Below are positions 24,383-32,231 of a DNA stretch of 64,000 nucleotides, in pieces. The notes under the pieces are model-generated. The model saw only the letters and a list, made by a program, of their open reading frames with translations, searched no databases and was not told where the DNA came from. The position numbers and the translations under genes were made by a program. The stretch lies in NCBI RefSeq assembly GCF_963676855.1, contig NZ_OY781460.1, positions 124,001 to 188,000 of the forward strand, written 5' to 3'. This stretch comes from an uncultured Anaeromusa sp. Lineage in GTDB: Bacteria > Bacillota > Negativicutes > Anaeromusales > Anaeromusaceae. How positions within the stretch are numbered: the first letter of the stretch is position 1; each line of letters starts with the position of its first letter.

Positions 24383-25999
24383 TTACAATTGATAGGCGTT
24401 AAAGCGTTCTTGAAACGCCGCCAGTCCTTGACGCGCCACAAAGTCGCCAAAGAATTCTTGTCCCTTCTTTTCGCTTTCAAAAAAGCGAATAAACTCTTCT
24501 AACACGCTTTCAAGCTGCGCAGTCGGCAGCCGCCCCTCCAAGCGTTGCGCTAAAACGGCCTGTTCACCGCCACCGCCACCGCCACCGCCACCGCCACCGC
24601 CCAGAAGTATCTCAAAGCCTTCTTCCGCTTTCCCGCCAACATTCACAAACACGCCTTGCAGGCCAATATCCGCCATTTGTGGACGAACGCAAGAGTTAGG
24701 GCAACCACTGACATGAATACGCAGAGGCGTTTTTCCTTGCACACGCTGCTGCAGCGATGCCATCAGGGCTGGCACCCACTCCTTGGTAGACACAACCGCA
24801 AAAGGACATACTTCTTTACCAGGACACGTCAACGCCAGCCCTTCCAGCGCCGAGGGAAAAGGAGACAACCGTAGCAAGACCGGTTCTTGCAAGATTTCCG
24901 TCTTGCGCGAGGAAGCCAAATTCAACAACACCACGTTCTGATCCGCGGTGACGCTCAAGGATCCGTCTCCATAACGACAAGCCATTTTTCCTAAAGCTTC
25001 TAGTTCCTTTGCAGTCAGACGTCCTGCCGGTACAGCCAGTCCCAACCAAGAACGGCCCGCTTGTTTTTGCGCCTGCCATCCCAGCCAACCTGGCGACGCA
25101 AGCGGTACTGCCGCTAGGGAGGTTCCTTTGTGCAACAAAGGCCCTGTATGGCGCAGCAACTCTTCTAGGAAGCGCGTCTCTCCCCAGTCTGCCAGCAAAT
25201 ATTTTAAACGGCAATGGTTGCGCCGCTCCCGATAGCCATGCTCTTTAAAAACAGTGGCAACACCACGGGCTACCGCTAAAACCTCTTCCGGACGCACAAA
25301 TAAGTCCAATTCCTTCGCCAACTGCGGCTGTGTCGCCAGCCCGCCGCCAACGCGCACGTGAAAACCAAGAATGCGTTCAGAACTCGCCACCTTTTCCGCC
25401 GGCGAAAAAGATAAATCATTGCTTTCTCCCTGCGCAGCATAAGCCGGATGGCCGCTTATCGAAATCTTAAACTTACGCGGCAAATTAGAAAAGTCACGAT
25501 TGCCGTCAAAAAAGCTGTTCAATTCTCGCAGCAACGGCCTCACGTCAATCACTTCCCCAGGCTCAAAACCGGCCACTGGGCTGGCAATAATATTGCGCGG
25601 CCCGTCGCCAGCGGCCTGGCGTGTTGTTAAACCGCAGGCGTTTAGCGCCGCGAAAATAGCAGGCAGCTCTTCAAAAGATAACCAATGCAGTTCCAAATCT
25701 TGCCGGGTTGTGATATCGACCAAGCCTCGCCCATAATGCCGGGCCAGTTCAGCCACCACCACGACCTGATCCGCTCGCATCGCGCCACCAGGCAGCTTAA
25801 TTCGCAGCATAAGCTTCTTATCTTCCCGCGAACGCTGTACATATACGCCATACCATTTAAGCCGCTCCAAGACGGCTGGCGGCATAGCAGCAAACCCGTC
25901 ACGCACGTAAGTAGGCAATGCGCCAAGAACCTCCAACCCATCCTGTTCCGCCTTGATTGCTTCCACATGATTCTTCGGGGCTTCACTCACCTTTTGCAC
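24383..25999 (-). CDS. Nitrite/sulfite reductase, siroheme-4Fe4S type, with a 12-glycine tract
   Basis: A cytoplasmic siroheme and iron-sulfur reductase of the ferredoxin-dependent nitrite/sulfite family. The ferredoxin-like half-domains are visible, with TTRQDLELHWLSFEELPAIF and the second half in the middle. The cluster ligands are LTCPGKEVCPF (C-x5-C, about residues 385-391) and SGCPNSCVRPQ (C-x3-C, about 430). Near the C-terminus, where relatives have a few glycines, 12 consecutive Gly come from a pure six-copy hexanucleotide repeat. GTG 25999 is chosen as start with AGGAGG ten bases upstream; a longer GTG start at 26023 would precede that site. Sulfite versus nitrite cannot be decided. 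Confidence 0.9.
   Translation of the reverse strand: MQKVSEAPKNHVEAIKAEQDGLEVLGALPTYVRDGFAAMPPAVLERLKWYGVYVQRSREDKKLMLRIKLPGGAMRADQVVVVAELARHYGRGLVDITTRQDLELHWLSFEELPAIFAALNACGLTTRQAAGDGPRNIIASPVAGFEPGEVIDVRPLLRELNSFFDGNRDFSNLPRKFKISISGHPAYAAQGESNDLSFSPAEKVASSERILGFHVRVGGGLATQPQLAKELDLFVRPEEVLAVARGVATVFKEHGYRERRNHCRLKYLLADWGETRFLEELLRHTGPLLHKGTSLAAVPLASPGWLGWQAQKQAGRSWLGLAVPAGRLTAKELEALGKMACRYGDGSLSVTADQNVVLLNLASSRKTEILQEPVLLRLSPFPSALEGLALTCPGKEVCPFAVVSTKEWVPALMASLQQRVQGKTPLRIHVSGCPNSCVRPQMADIGLQGVFVNVGGKAEEGFEILLGGGGGGGGGGGGEQAVLAQRLEGRLPTAQLESVLEEFIRFFESEKKGQEFFGDFVARQGLAAFQERFNAYQL
24565..24600 (-). repeat. Hexanucleotide microsatellite (CACCGC)6 inside the reductase gene
   Basis: Six perfect copies of CACCGC on the plus strand, read as alternating GGC/GGT glycine codons on the coding strand. 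The six-base unit preserves frame when copy number changes. Confidence 0.95.
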
Positions 26000-26213
26000 T
26001 GTGTATCCGCCTCCTAACCACACTCCATGCTAAAACAACTTCTTGCTATATATTTTCCCATGTTTCTACACGGTTGTATACGCCAAATTCCCGTCTCTCT
26101 CTGATCCTTACTATTTTTATGAAATCCAGTAATCTAAAGCAGGATATTCGTCCTTAAGGCCGAATAATTTATATTTATTTTGTCCTTTTTTTCACCGCCC
26201 AAGGAGTGTGTTT

Positions 26214-28394
26214 ATGAGTCTTTCGACCTATGTTTCTAACGAAAAAGCTACTCCACCCTCTAACAATGACCTCCCCCTCGTATACAGTCGGTTGTTAAAT
26301 ACCGCTCCCTGGAAAACGCTTGTAGTAACCAAAGACCGGCTTTGGTTTAACCGCAGCTTGCAAGCATCTTTGGATTCCTACGGCATCACTAAGTTTCAGC
26401 GCAGCCAACTGTGGCAATTGGTATGCCCCCAAGACCGCCGTTTGCTGCTGCGCAGTCTCGCCAATGCCTTCCAAGCACCGGGCATCCCCTTGCATTGTGA
26501 GCTTCGCCTTGAACTTCAGCCCCAAGAACTTTCTTTTTTCGAAACGTCCGTCATACGACCGGAAGATAGCGACGTTATTTGCCTATTCCTTCTAAACCTC
26601 ACCGAAGAACGCCGCCTGCAAGAACGGCTTTCCCACCGTGAAGAGCAGTGGAAACTTATCTCCACTACCTCTGAAGACGGGTTTTGGGAGTGGGATTTGC
26701 AATTGCAGCAAGGCTATCTATCTCGACGCGGCCAGACCCTGCTCGGCTATAAACCAGGCGAGCTTTCTTTCGATCTGGATGCTGTGCAGCAATACATTCA
26801 TCCTTCTGATCATTCGCGATTTTACCATTGCCTGGCAGAGCATCTGACGAACAGAAAGCCTTATTTCCACTGTGAATATCGCATGTTAGCCAAGGACCAA
26901 TCTTGGCGCTGGGTTCGCAGCCGCGGTTTGGCTTTTCGCAATGAAGCAGGCCAATTGCTGCGCCTTCTTGGTACACTTCGGGACATTCACGAAAAACGCC
27001 TTGCCGAAGAACACCTGCTTTTGCGCAATCGCCTGTTGGCGGATCTGCACGAAATTGCGTTAGGCCTGTTGCAATCGCATACACAGCATGAACTGCTTGA
27101 TGTTATTTTAGACAAGGCTTCGGCCTTTATGAATGTGACCAACAGTCTGCTTGTCTTAGACGAGAAAAAAACCGGCCCCAAGTTCATGGCTACCCGCGGT
27201 ATGTTGCGTTTTCTAGAAGGCCAGACTTCTTCCGCTGTTTGCAGCTTGACACAGCTGATTCTGCAAAGTCCTGATGCTATTTGCATTGAAAATTATACGG
27301 CTTGGCCCAAACGCCATCCCGAGCTTTCTACGTTAGGCGCAGCTCTAGGAATCCCCCTACGCCTTGAAGAGCGCACCATTGGCGCTTTTCTCTTCTTCAC
27401 CTCCGATTCTGAGCAACACTTTTCCTCAGAGGAAATACAAGGTGCTAAACATTTAGCCGATCTAGCCGCCGCAAGTATTCGCAATACCGCCTTGAGCGCC
27501 TCTTTAGAAAAAGAAGCAAAAGAACGCCTTCAGGCTGAATCTGAGCTGCAAGAAAGCCAAAATCGTTATGCGCAGTTGCTTTCTTTATTACCTGATGCAG
27601 TCTTCCAAATTGATCGAAAAAGTCAAATTATTTTGGATGCCAATGAACAATTCGCCCAGCTTCTTGGCTATACTCGCCAAGAAGTCATCGGCAAGCCCAT
27701 TCTCACTTTTATTGACACTACCGTTCATCCGACCTGTGAAATGGAACACTTCTACACAACCATTCCTGACGCTGGTCCTATCCCTCGCGAAACGAAGGTA
27801 TATCTTCACAAAAACGGCTCTCAGGTGTATCTGGAACGAAGCGGATCCACCTCGCTCCAGCAAGAACATTGCATCATCCTCTTTGTAGCTCGCGACGTTT
27901 CAGCGCAGTTAGCCAAGGAAGAACGCTTGCGTTACTTGGGATTCCACGATGCTCTCACAGGCCTGTGCAATCGCGCTCGTTTGGAGGATATGCTCTCGGA
28001 AATGAAAGATTCTCCCGCCTTTCCTCTCGGGGCCATCCTCTGTGATTTAGATCGGTTGAAGAAAACAAACGATTCATTAGGACATGCCGCCGGAGATCTA
28101 GCGATTATGGAGGCGGCCTCCATCCTGCGCCGCTGTTTTCGCCAAAACGATCGGATCATCCGTTTTGGCGGCGACGAATTTCTTATCCTTCTCCCTCATG
28201 TGACGCCGGAGATTATTTCTCAAAAGTGCAACAACCTTCTCTGCGAAGCCGAAAAAATTGGTCAACACTGGGCCTACGGCCACTTTGGCTTATCGGTAGG
28301 CTGGGCCTACGACGACAGTGGTTCCTTGAATCCTCAACAGCTGATTCAACAAGCAGACCAGCAAATGTACGCTAACAAACATCGTCATGCTTAA
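26214..28394 (+). CDS. PAS-PAS-GAF-PAS-GGDEF diguanylate cyclase
   Basis: A soluble multi-sensor diguanylate cyclase of 726 residues that should make c-di-GMP. In order: an N-terminal PAS-like region (about 20-125), a PAS/PAC domain (about 135-262; DGFWEWDLQLQQGYLS and YRMLAKDQSWRWVRSRG), GAF (about 275-425), PAS (about 445-560; PDAVFQIDRKSQIILDANEQF), then GGDEF (about 565-722). The active loop is intact (FGGDEFLIL), and CDLDRLKKTND carries the metal-binding Asp. No membrane segment is seen, so the signal is cytoplasmic. AAGGAG lies seven bases before ATG 26214; GTG 26208 overlaps the spacer. Single-gene unit, divergent from the siroheme reductase. Confidence 0.93.
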   Translation: MSLSTYVSNEKATPPSNNDLPLVYSRLLNTAPWKTLVVTKDRLWFNRSLQASLDSYGITKFQRSQLWQLVCPQDRRLLLRSLANAFQAPGIPLHCELRLELQPQELSFFETSVIRPEDSDVICLFLLNLTEERRLQERLSHREEQWKLISTTSEDGFWEWDLQLQQGYLSRRGQTLLGYKPGELSFDLDAVQQYIHPSDHSRFYHCLAEHLTNRKPYFHCEYRMLAKDQSWRWVRSRGLAFRNEAGQLLRLLGTLRDIHEKRLAEEHLLLRNRLLADLHEIALGLLQSHTQHELLDVILDKASAFMNVTNSLLVLDEKKTGPKFMATRGMLRFLEGQTSSAVCSLTQLILQSPDAICIENYTAWPKRHPELSTLGAALGIPLRLEERTIGAFLFFTSDSEQHFSSEEIQGAKHLADLAAASIRNTALSASLEKEAKERLQAESELQESQNRYAQLLSLLPDAVFQIDRKSQIILDANEQFAQLLGYTRQEVIGKPILTFIDTTVHPTCEMEHFYTTIPDAGPIPRETKVYLHKNGSQVYLERSGSTSLQQEHCIILFVARDVSAQLAKEERLRYLGFHDALTGLCNRARLEDMLSEMKDSPAFPLGAILCDLDRLKKTNDSLGHAAGDLAIMEAASILRRCFRQNDRIIRFGGDEFLILLPHVTPEIISQKCNNLLCEAEKIGQHWAYGHFGLSVGWAYDDSGSLNPQQLIQQADQQMYANKHRHA

Positions 28395-28454
28395 GAAACC
28401 ATCTGCACAGTCTTTACTGAGTAAAGATTGAACAAGGGCCGCAGTGAGAAACCA

Positions 28455-28495
28455 AAAACCCCAGCCGGCAGCACGTTGCTGCCGGCTGGGGTTTC
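28455..28495 (+). terminator. Bidirectional terminator
   Basis: A near-perfect 17-bp stem, AAACCCCAGCCGGCAGC/GCTGCCGGCTGGGGTTT. It lies between the convergent GGDEF gene and leucine dehydrogenase gene. Confidence 0.85.
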
Positions 28496-28515
28496 TTCAC
28501 AAGTTCTTCGCTTTC

Positions 28516-29583
28516 TTAACAGCGCAATTTCAGCAAGTTACGCATCTGACGCAACCGTTCTTCCGCTACCCGTTCCGCCGCCTTATGAGGCGGCAATTTT
28601 TCTTTACGGGCCATCGCTAAAACGCGCCCCATATTTTCATAAATGGTCTCCACCCGGCGCGTGGCTCTGTCGCGATGGTAGCCTCCTGGCTGCAGCTCAT
28701 CATAGACATTGATAACGCCGCCAGCATTGATGATGAAATCCGGCGCATACAGAATGCCCTTTTGCTGCAATAATTCGCCATGATGCGCTTCTTGCAGTTG
28801 GTTATTGGCAGCTCCCGCTACGACACGGCAGCGCAGACGTTCTATGGTCCGTTCGTTTAAAACACCACCAAGAGCGCAAGGTGCAAAAATATCGCAGTCC
28901 ACGTCATAAATAACTTCCGCCGCAACTGCCTGGGCTCCGGTTCTATCGACAATCGCCCGCACCCGTTCTTCCCGGACATCTCCTACTACTAATTTGCATC
29001 CTTCCTTGTGCAGAATATCGCAGAGTGCCGCCCCCACATGCCCCAGCCCTTGCACTGCCACGGTCTTGCCCCGCAAGCTTTCCTGCCCCCAGACTTCTTT
29101 GGCGCAAGCCAGCATCCCCCTATAAACGCCTAACGCCGTCAAAGGAGAGGGGTCTCCACTGGACCCACGGTTTTTGAGACCTACCACTGAGTTAGTCTCC
29201 ATGTGAATGTATTCCATATCTGCCGGAGAAGTACCTACATCTTCCGCCGTAATATACCTTCCGCCCAAGGTTTGTACAAACCTGCCAAAAGCACGCCACA
29301 AGGCCTCACTCTTATCTTTCGCCGGATCGCCAATAATGACAGCTTTAGCGCCCCCCAGATTCAACCCAGCGGCGGCATTCTTATACGTCATGCCCCTGGC
29401 TAAACGCAGCGCATCTTGAATCGCGTCTTCTTCATGCTCGTACGGCCACATACGCGTGCCACCCAGCCCTGGGCCCAACGTCGTGTCGTGAATGCAAATA
29501 ATGGCTTTCAAGCCAGATTGGGGCTCATGACAAAACACAAGCTGTTCATACTGGCCGCGCGCCATTTTACCGAAGATCTGCAT
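28516..29583 (-). CDS. ldh: Leucine dehydrogenase (Glu/Leu/Phe/Val dehydrogenase family)
   Basis: NAD-dependent oxidative deamination of branched-chain amino acids. The 355 residues fit leucine dehydrogenase well. [14 protein letters not shown] and [19 protein letters not shown] hold the substrate and catalytic lysines, [13 protein letters not shown] follows, and the NAD-binding Rossmann motif is GLGHVGAAL (about 181). [12 protein letters not shown] and AANNQL are also standard. AAGGGGG precedes ATG 29583. It suggests amino acid fermentation or interconversion. Phenylalanine or valine specificity is possible but less likely. Confidence 0.92.
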   Translation of the reverse strand: MQIFGKMARGQYEQLVFCHEPQSGLKAIICIHDTTLGPGLGGTRMWPYEHEEDAIQDALRLARGMTYKNAAAGLNLGGAKAVIIGDPAKDKSEALWRAFGRFVQTLGGRYITAEDVGTSPADMEYIHMETNSVVGLKNRGSSGDPSPLTALGVYRGMLACAKEVWGQESLRGKTVAVQGLGHVGAALCDILHKEGCKLVVGDVREERVRAIVDRTGAQAVAAEVIYDVDCDIFAPCALGGVLNERTIERLRCRVVAGAANNQLQEAHHGELLQQKGILYAPDFIINAGGVINVYDELQPGGYHRDRATRRVETIYENMGRVLAMARKEKLPPHKAAERVAEERLRQMRNLLKLRC

Positions 29584-29667
29584 AATCTCGCCCCCTTATG
29601 AAACGTCGGAAAATACTGTTATCTCTATAATTGGACAAGTGTTACATAATTTCCTGCGAGAAAAAAG

Positions 29668-29689
29668 AAAAACCGCTTTCGCGGTTTTT
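29668..29689 (-). terminator. Terminator of the methyltransferase gene
   Basis: AAAAACCGC/GCGGTTTTT symmetric stem with a four-base loop. Confidence 0.75.
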
Positions 29690-29725
29690 GACGGGACTTG
29701 AATGAGAGTCGCAAATCTTACATTT

Positions 29726-30310
29726 TTATTTTTTGCTGAAACAAAGTATAAAAAGTTCTTCATCATCAGCTAGCACTTCAGTGGCAAAGCCGGCTTCTTC
29801 GCCCCAGGCACACAGCACAGCCGCTTCAGGCAGTCGATCTTGCGCTACTGGCGCCAGCACTCCATGCAGTGCATTAATGGCCGCCCGGCTTTCGCCATGA
29901 GCCACCACCAAGCGTCCTCCAGAACGCAGCACCCGAAAAAACTCACGCAACACAGCTTGAGGCTGCTCAAAATGTGGAAATACAGAATAACAAAGGATGG
30001 CGTCCACGCTATTTTCTGTCTGCGGCAACACCGCAGCATCAGCCTGCAGAAACAAGGCCAACTCGCTGTGTTTGGCCCGAGCCCGAGCTAACATTTCCTC
30101 CGCCACATCAATGGCCGTCAGCTCACCCAACATACCCAAAGCCTGCCGCAAATACGGCAGCATAACTCCTGTGCCTGTGCCAATATCCAGCACTCGCTCT
30201 CCCGACTGCAACGACAACGCCGCCACAATACGGGACAGCTTGCAGGCATCATGACGTACTTGTTCATCCCATTGCGGGGCCATTTGATTAAAAAATTCCC
30301 GGTAATTCAT
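29726..30310 (-). CDS. Class I SAM-dependent methyltransferase
   Basis: A 194-residue cytoplasmic methyltransferase. VLDIGTGTGVMLPYL is the SAM-binding motif I, ELTAIDVAEEMLARA follows, and VLRSGGRLVVAHGES is motif III. The opening FFNQMAPQWDEQ is typical of small UbiE/Methyltransf_11-like enzymes. The substrate is unknown. GAGGAG is seven bases before ATG 30310. It follows the TIM-barrel gene by 31 bases and is probably cotranscribed with it. Confidence 0.85.
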   Translation of the reverse strand: MNYREFFNQMAPQWDEQVRHDACKLSRIVAALSLQSGERVLDIGTGTGVMLPYLRQALGMLGELTAIDVAEEMLARARAKHSELALFLQADAAVLPQTENSVDAILCYSVFPHFEQPQAVLREFFRVLRSGGRLVVAHGESRAAINALHGVLAPVAQDRLPEAAVLCAWGEEAGFATEVLADDEELFILCFSKK

Positions 30311-30341
30311 CAATCTGCTCCTCAAAGCTTCTATCTATCAT

Positions 30342-31370
30342 TTAGCGCACTCCGGCGCCTGCCGCTCGCATACGAGCCGACCATCCCCGCTGCTTCCATG
30401 GAAGTTCTCCCAGCCCCCCGGCAGCTAAGGCTGCTTGTTGGCAAGTTACTTTCTTGGACACTTCTTCCAGTGAAGAATAGATAAATTCGTGCACCGTATA
30501 TGCCGGGCAAAGTCGCTGTACTAACCGCGCGGCTTCCCCGCTGCCAAAAGGTTGATGCTGATCAATAGCTGATACGTGTTTCCACAGGGTTTCTAGATCG
30601 CTGACCTTCATATCCCGCCGGCGACTGTGACGTACATACTCTCCTGATAAGGATGCATGCAAATGCAGTCCTCTCACTCGCGAAGCATAGACCCCCAGAG
30701 CATCAACGGTGCGCAATATATAATCGACTGCCTCTTGCTCGTTGCACAAATCCTGACAAGTATTCATCAGATGACCTGTATCCAGCATAATGCCAGCATT
30801 AGTCCGCCCCAAACCTTCAAACAGCAACGCCGCCATGCGCGGCTGCGTCAACCGCAAACCAGGCCACCAAAGGTTTTCAAACAAAAGCGCTACAGATGCA
30901 GGCAATTCCTGCACCAATAAGCGCACCAGTTCCAGCGTTGCGGTTACAACCTCTTCATCCTTGGCAGAAAACCGCCAATGCCCCGTTTCTTCCTGACGCA
31001 CATGGGCTACATGAAAAACGACATAACGCGCTCCCGCGGCTACCGCTTGCGCTAAATTTCGCCGCCAAACCGCCAGCCACCCAGCCGGAGTATCCGCTCC
31101 ATAATACAGGCGAATATTATCCCAGTTTCCAAACTGACGCAAAACTTCCGCTTCGTCACCGCGCCAAAAATCAAGCCACGCCGGCCAAAAGCGCAAATGC
31201 ACGCCGCAAATATGTTGGGCAGGCAACTGCGCATCGTCCCAGTCCTCACCCAGATAGGCCTCTACCCCATCCAAGCCATGGTCCGCTAAGAAGCCTTCCA
31301 GACCGCCGCCCCAACTGCGCCACATTGCGCAATCGTCAACATAGCTAGAGGTATTAATCAGCTGCAGCAT
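30342..31370 (-). CDS. Sugar phosphate isomerase/epimerase-like TIM-barrel protein
   Basis: The 342-residue product matches the xylose-isomerase-like / AP endonuclease 2 TIM-barrel superfamily. Likely metal ligands fall at strand ends: Glu in LLFENLWWPG, Asp and His in IMLDTGHLMNT, His in RGLHLHAS, and Glu in YTVHEFIYSS. The N-terminal strand is INTSSYVDD with VEAYLGEDW next. The substrate cannot be named. GGAGACCAGC precedes ATG 31370. It heads a two-gene unit with the methyltransferase. Confidence 0.75.
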   Translation of the reverse strand: MLQLINTSSYVDDCAMWRSWGGGLEGFLADHGLDGVEAYLGEDWDDAQLPAQHICGVHLRFWPAWLDFWRGDEAEVLRQFGNWDNIRLYYGADTPAGWLAVWRRNLAQAVAAGARYVVFHVAHVRQEETGHWRFSAKDEEVVTATLELVRLLVQELPASVALLFENLWWPGLRLTQPRMAALLFEGLGRTNAGIMLDTGHLMNTCQDLCNEQEAVDYILRTVDALGVYASRVRGLHLHASLSGEYVRHSRRRDMKVSDLETLWKHVSAIDQHQPFGSGEAARLVQRLCPAYTVHEFIYSSLEEVSKKVTCQQAALAAGGLGELPWKQRGWSARMRAAGAGVR

Positions 31371-31392
31371 GCTGGTCTCCTCTCTTAAAGAA

Positions 31393-31409
31393 GCCGCATT
31401 TTCTGCGGC
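31393..31409 (-). terminator. Weak terminator after the acetyltransferase gene
   Basis: GCCGCA/TGCGGC stem with a five-base loop; on the minus strand it is followed by TTCTTT. Confidence 0.4.
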
Positions 31410-31475
31410 AAACTCTTGTAAAAATCAATTCTAACCTTAGCAAAATAACTTTCAAAAGTCAACGCGCTCTTTTGT

Positions 31476-31928
31476 CTACTTAGGACTAGACATCGGCTGC
31501 AACCGCACCATAAATTTAGACTGATTTTCCGGATCATACACCTTAAACTCGGCAGGCATATAAAACTTAGGCGTCCGTGTAAATAAGCCCAGCCTTTTCA
31601 GACTACACAATTCCGGATGCTCCACTATCGTTTTTACCAGCCACTTTCCCAAGCCTTGCCCCCGGTATTCCTGCAAAATAAATACATCTGCCAAATAGCC
31701 AAACGTGGTCAAATCACTAATAACCCGGGCAAACCCCACTTGCTTTTCGCTCGCCTTATGCTGCTGATACACGCCAAAGCAGTACACAGAGTGTTCAATA
31801 GCTCGGTCCATCGCTTCTCTGCTGCGTCCATTTCCCCAATAGGATTCTTGAGAAACAAAAGTATGAATCAAATTTCGATCCAATCGCTCTCTATCCGTAG
31901 AAATGATAAATCCGTTCTTTCTCCACAT
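31476..31928 (-). CDS. GNAT family N-acetyltransferase
   Basis: A 150-residue cytoplasmic acetyltransferase. The acetyl-CoA pyrophosphate loop is clear in YRGQGLGKWLVKTI (motif A, about 85-98), preceded by the ADVFILQEY strand. YWGNGRSREAMDRAIEHSVYCFGVY in the N-terminal half is common in GNATs annotated only as such. The acceptor is unknown. A TAAGGAGGTG site precedes ATG 31928. Confidence 0.88.
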   Translation of the reverse strand: MWRKNGFIISTDRERLDRNLIHTFVSQESYWGNGRSREAMDRAIEHSVYCFGVYQQHKASEKQVGFARVISDLTTFGYLADVFILQEYRGQGLGKWLVKTIVEHPELCSLKRLGLFTRTPKFYMPAEFKVYDPENQSKFMVRLQPMSSPK

Positions 31929-32231
31929 CTTCTACACCTCCTTAGGCTTGATTTTAGCACACTCTTAAGAGCTTGCCGCATATTCTCGCAATGAAACGAA
32001 ATCATATTTATCGCAACACTGTGGGAATCGTGTAAAATGTACCATGATTAAAGGAAATTCCCCGAATAGGCCGAACCATTTCATACTAACCAAAACACAT
32101 CTAAAAACTTCAAGTCTTCCCGAAACGCAGCCACGGATGGCGCAGCAACCGACTTCTCTGTATCTCGCCAGCGTTTGCAGAAAGAATCTGTCAGGACGCG
32201 AAAGGCAAGAATTCTTTAAAAAGGAGCTGCC
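31929..32231. other. Divergent intergenic region, about 300 bases
   Basis: It contains the divergent promoters of the acetyltransferase and the PAS-EAL genes. No small gene, hairpin or clear operator was recognised; the minus-strand frame here is not supported. Confidence 0.4.

Noticed and set aside
24565..24600. Short tandem repeats that could suggest a CRISPR array
   Set aside because: The six-base units have no spacers and lie inside a reductase reading frame; this is a microsatellite.
24361..26213. Cobalamin riboswitch near cobO
   Set aside because: No B12-box-like core was found upstream of the reductase-cobO unit.
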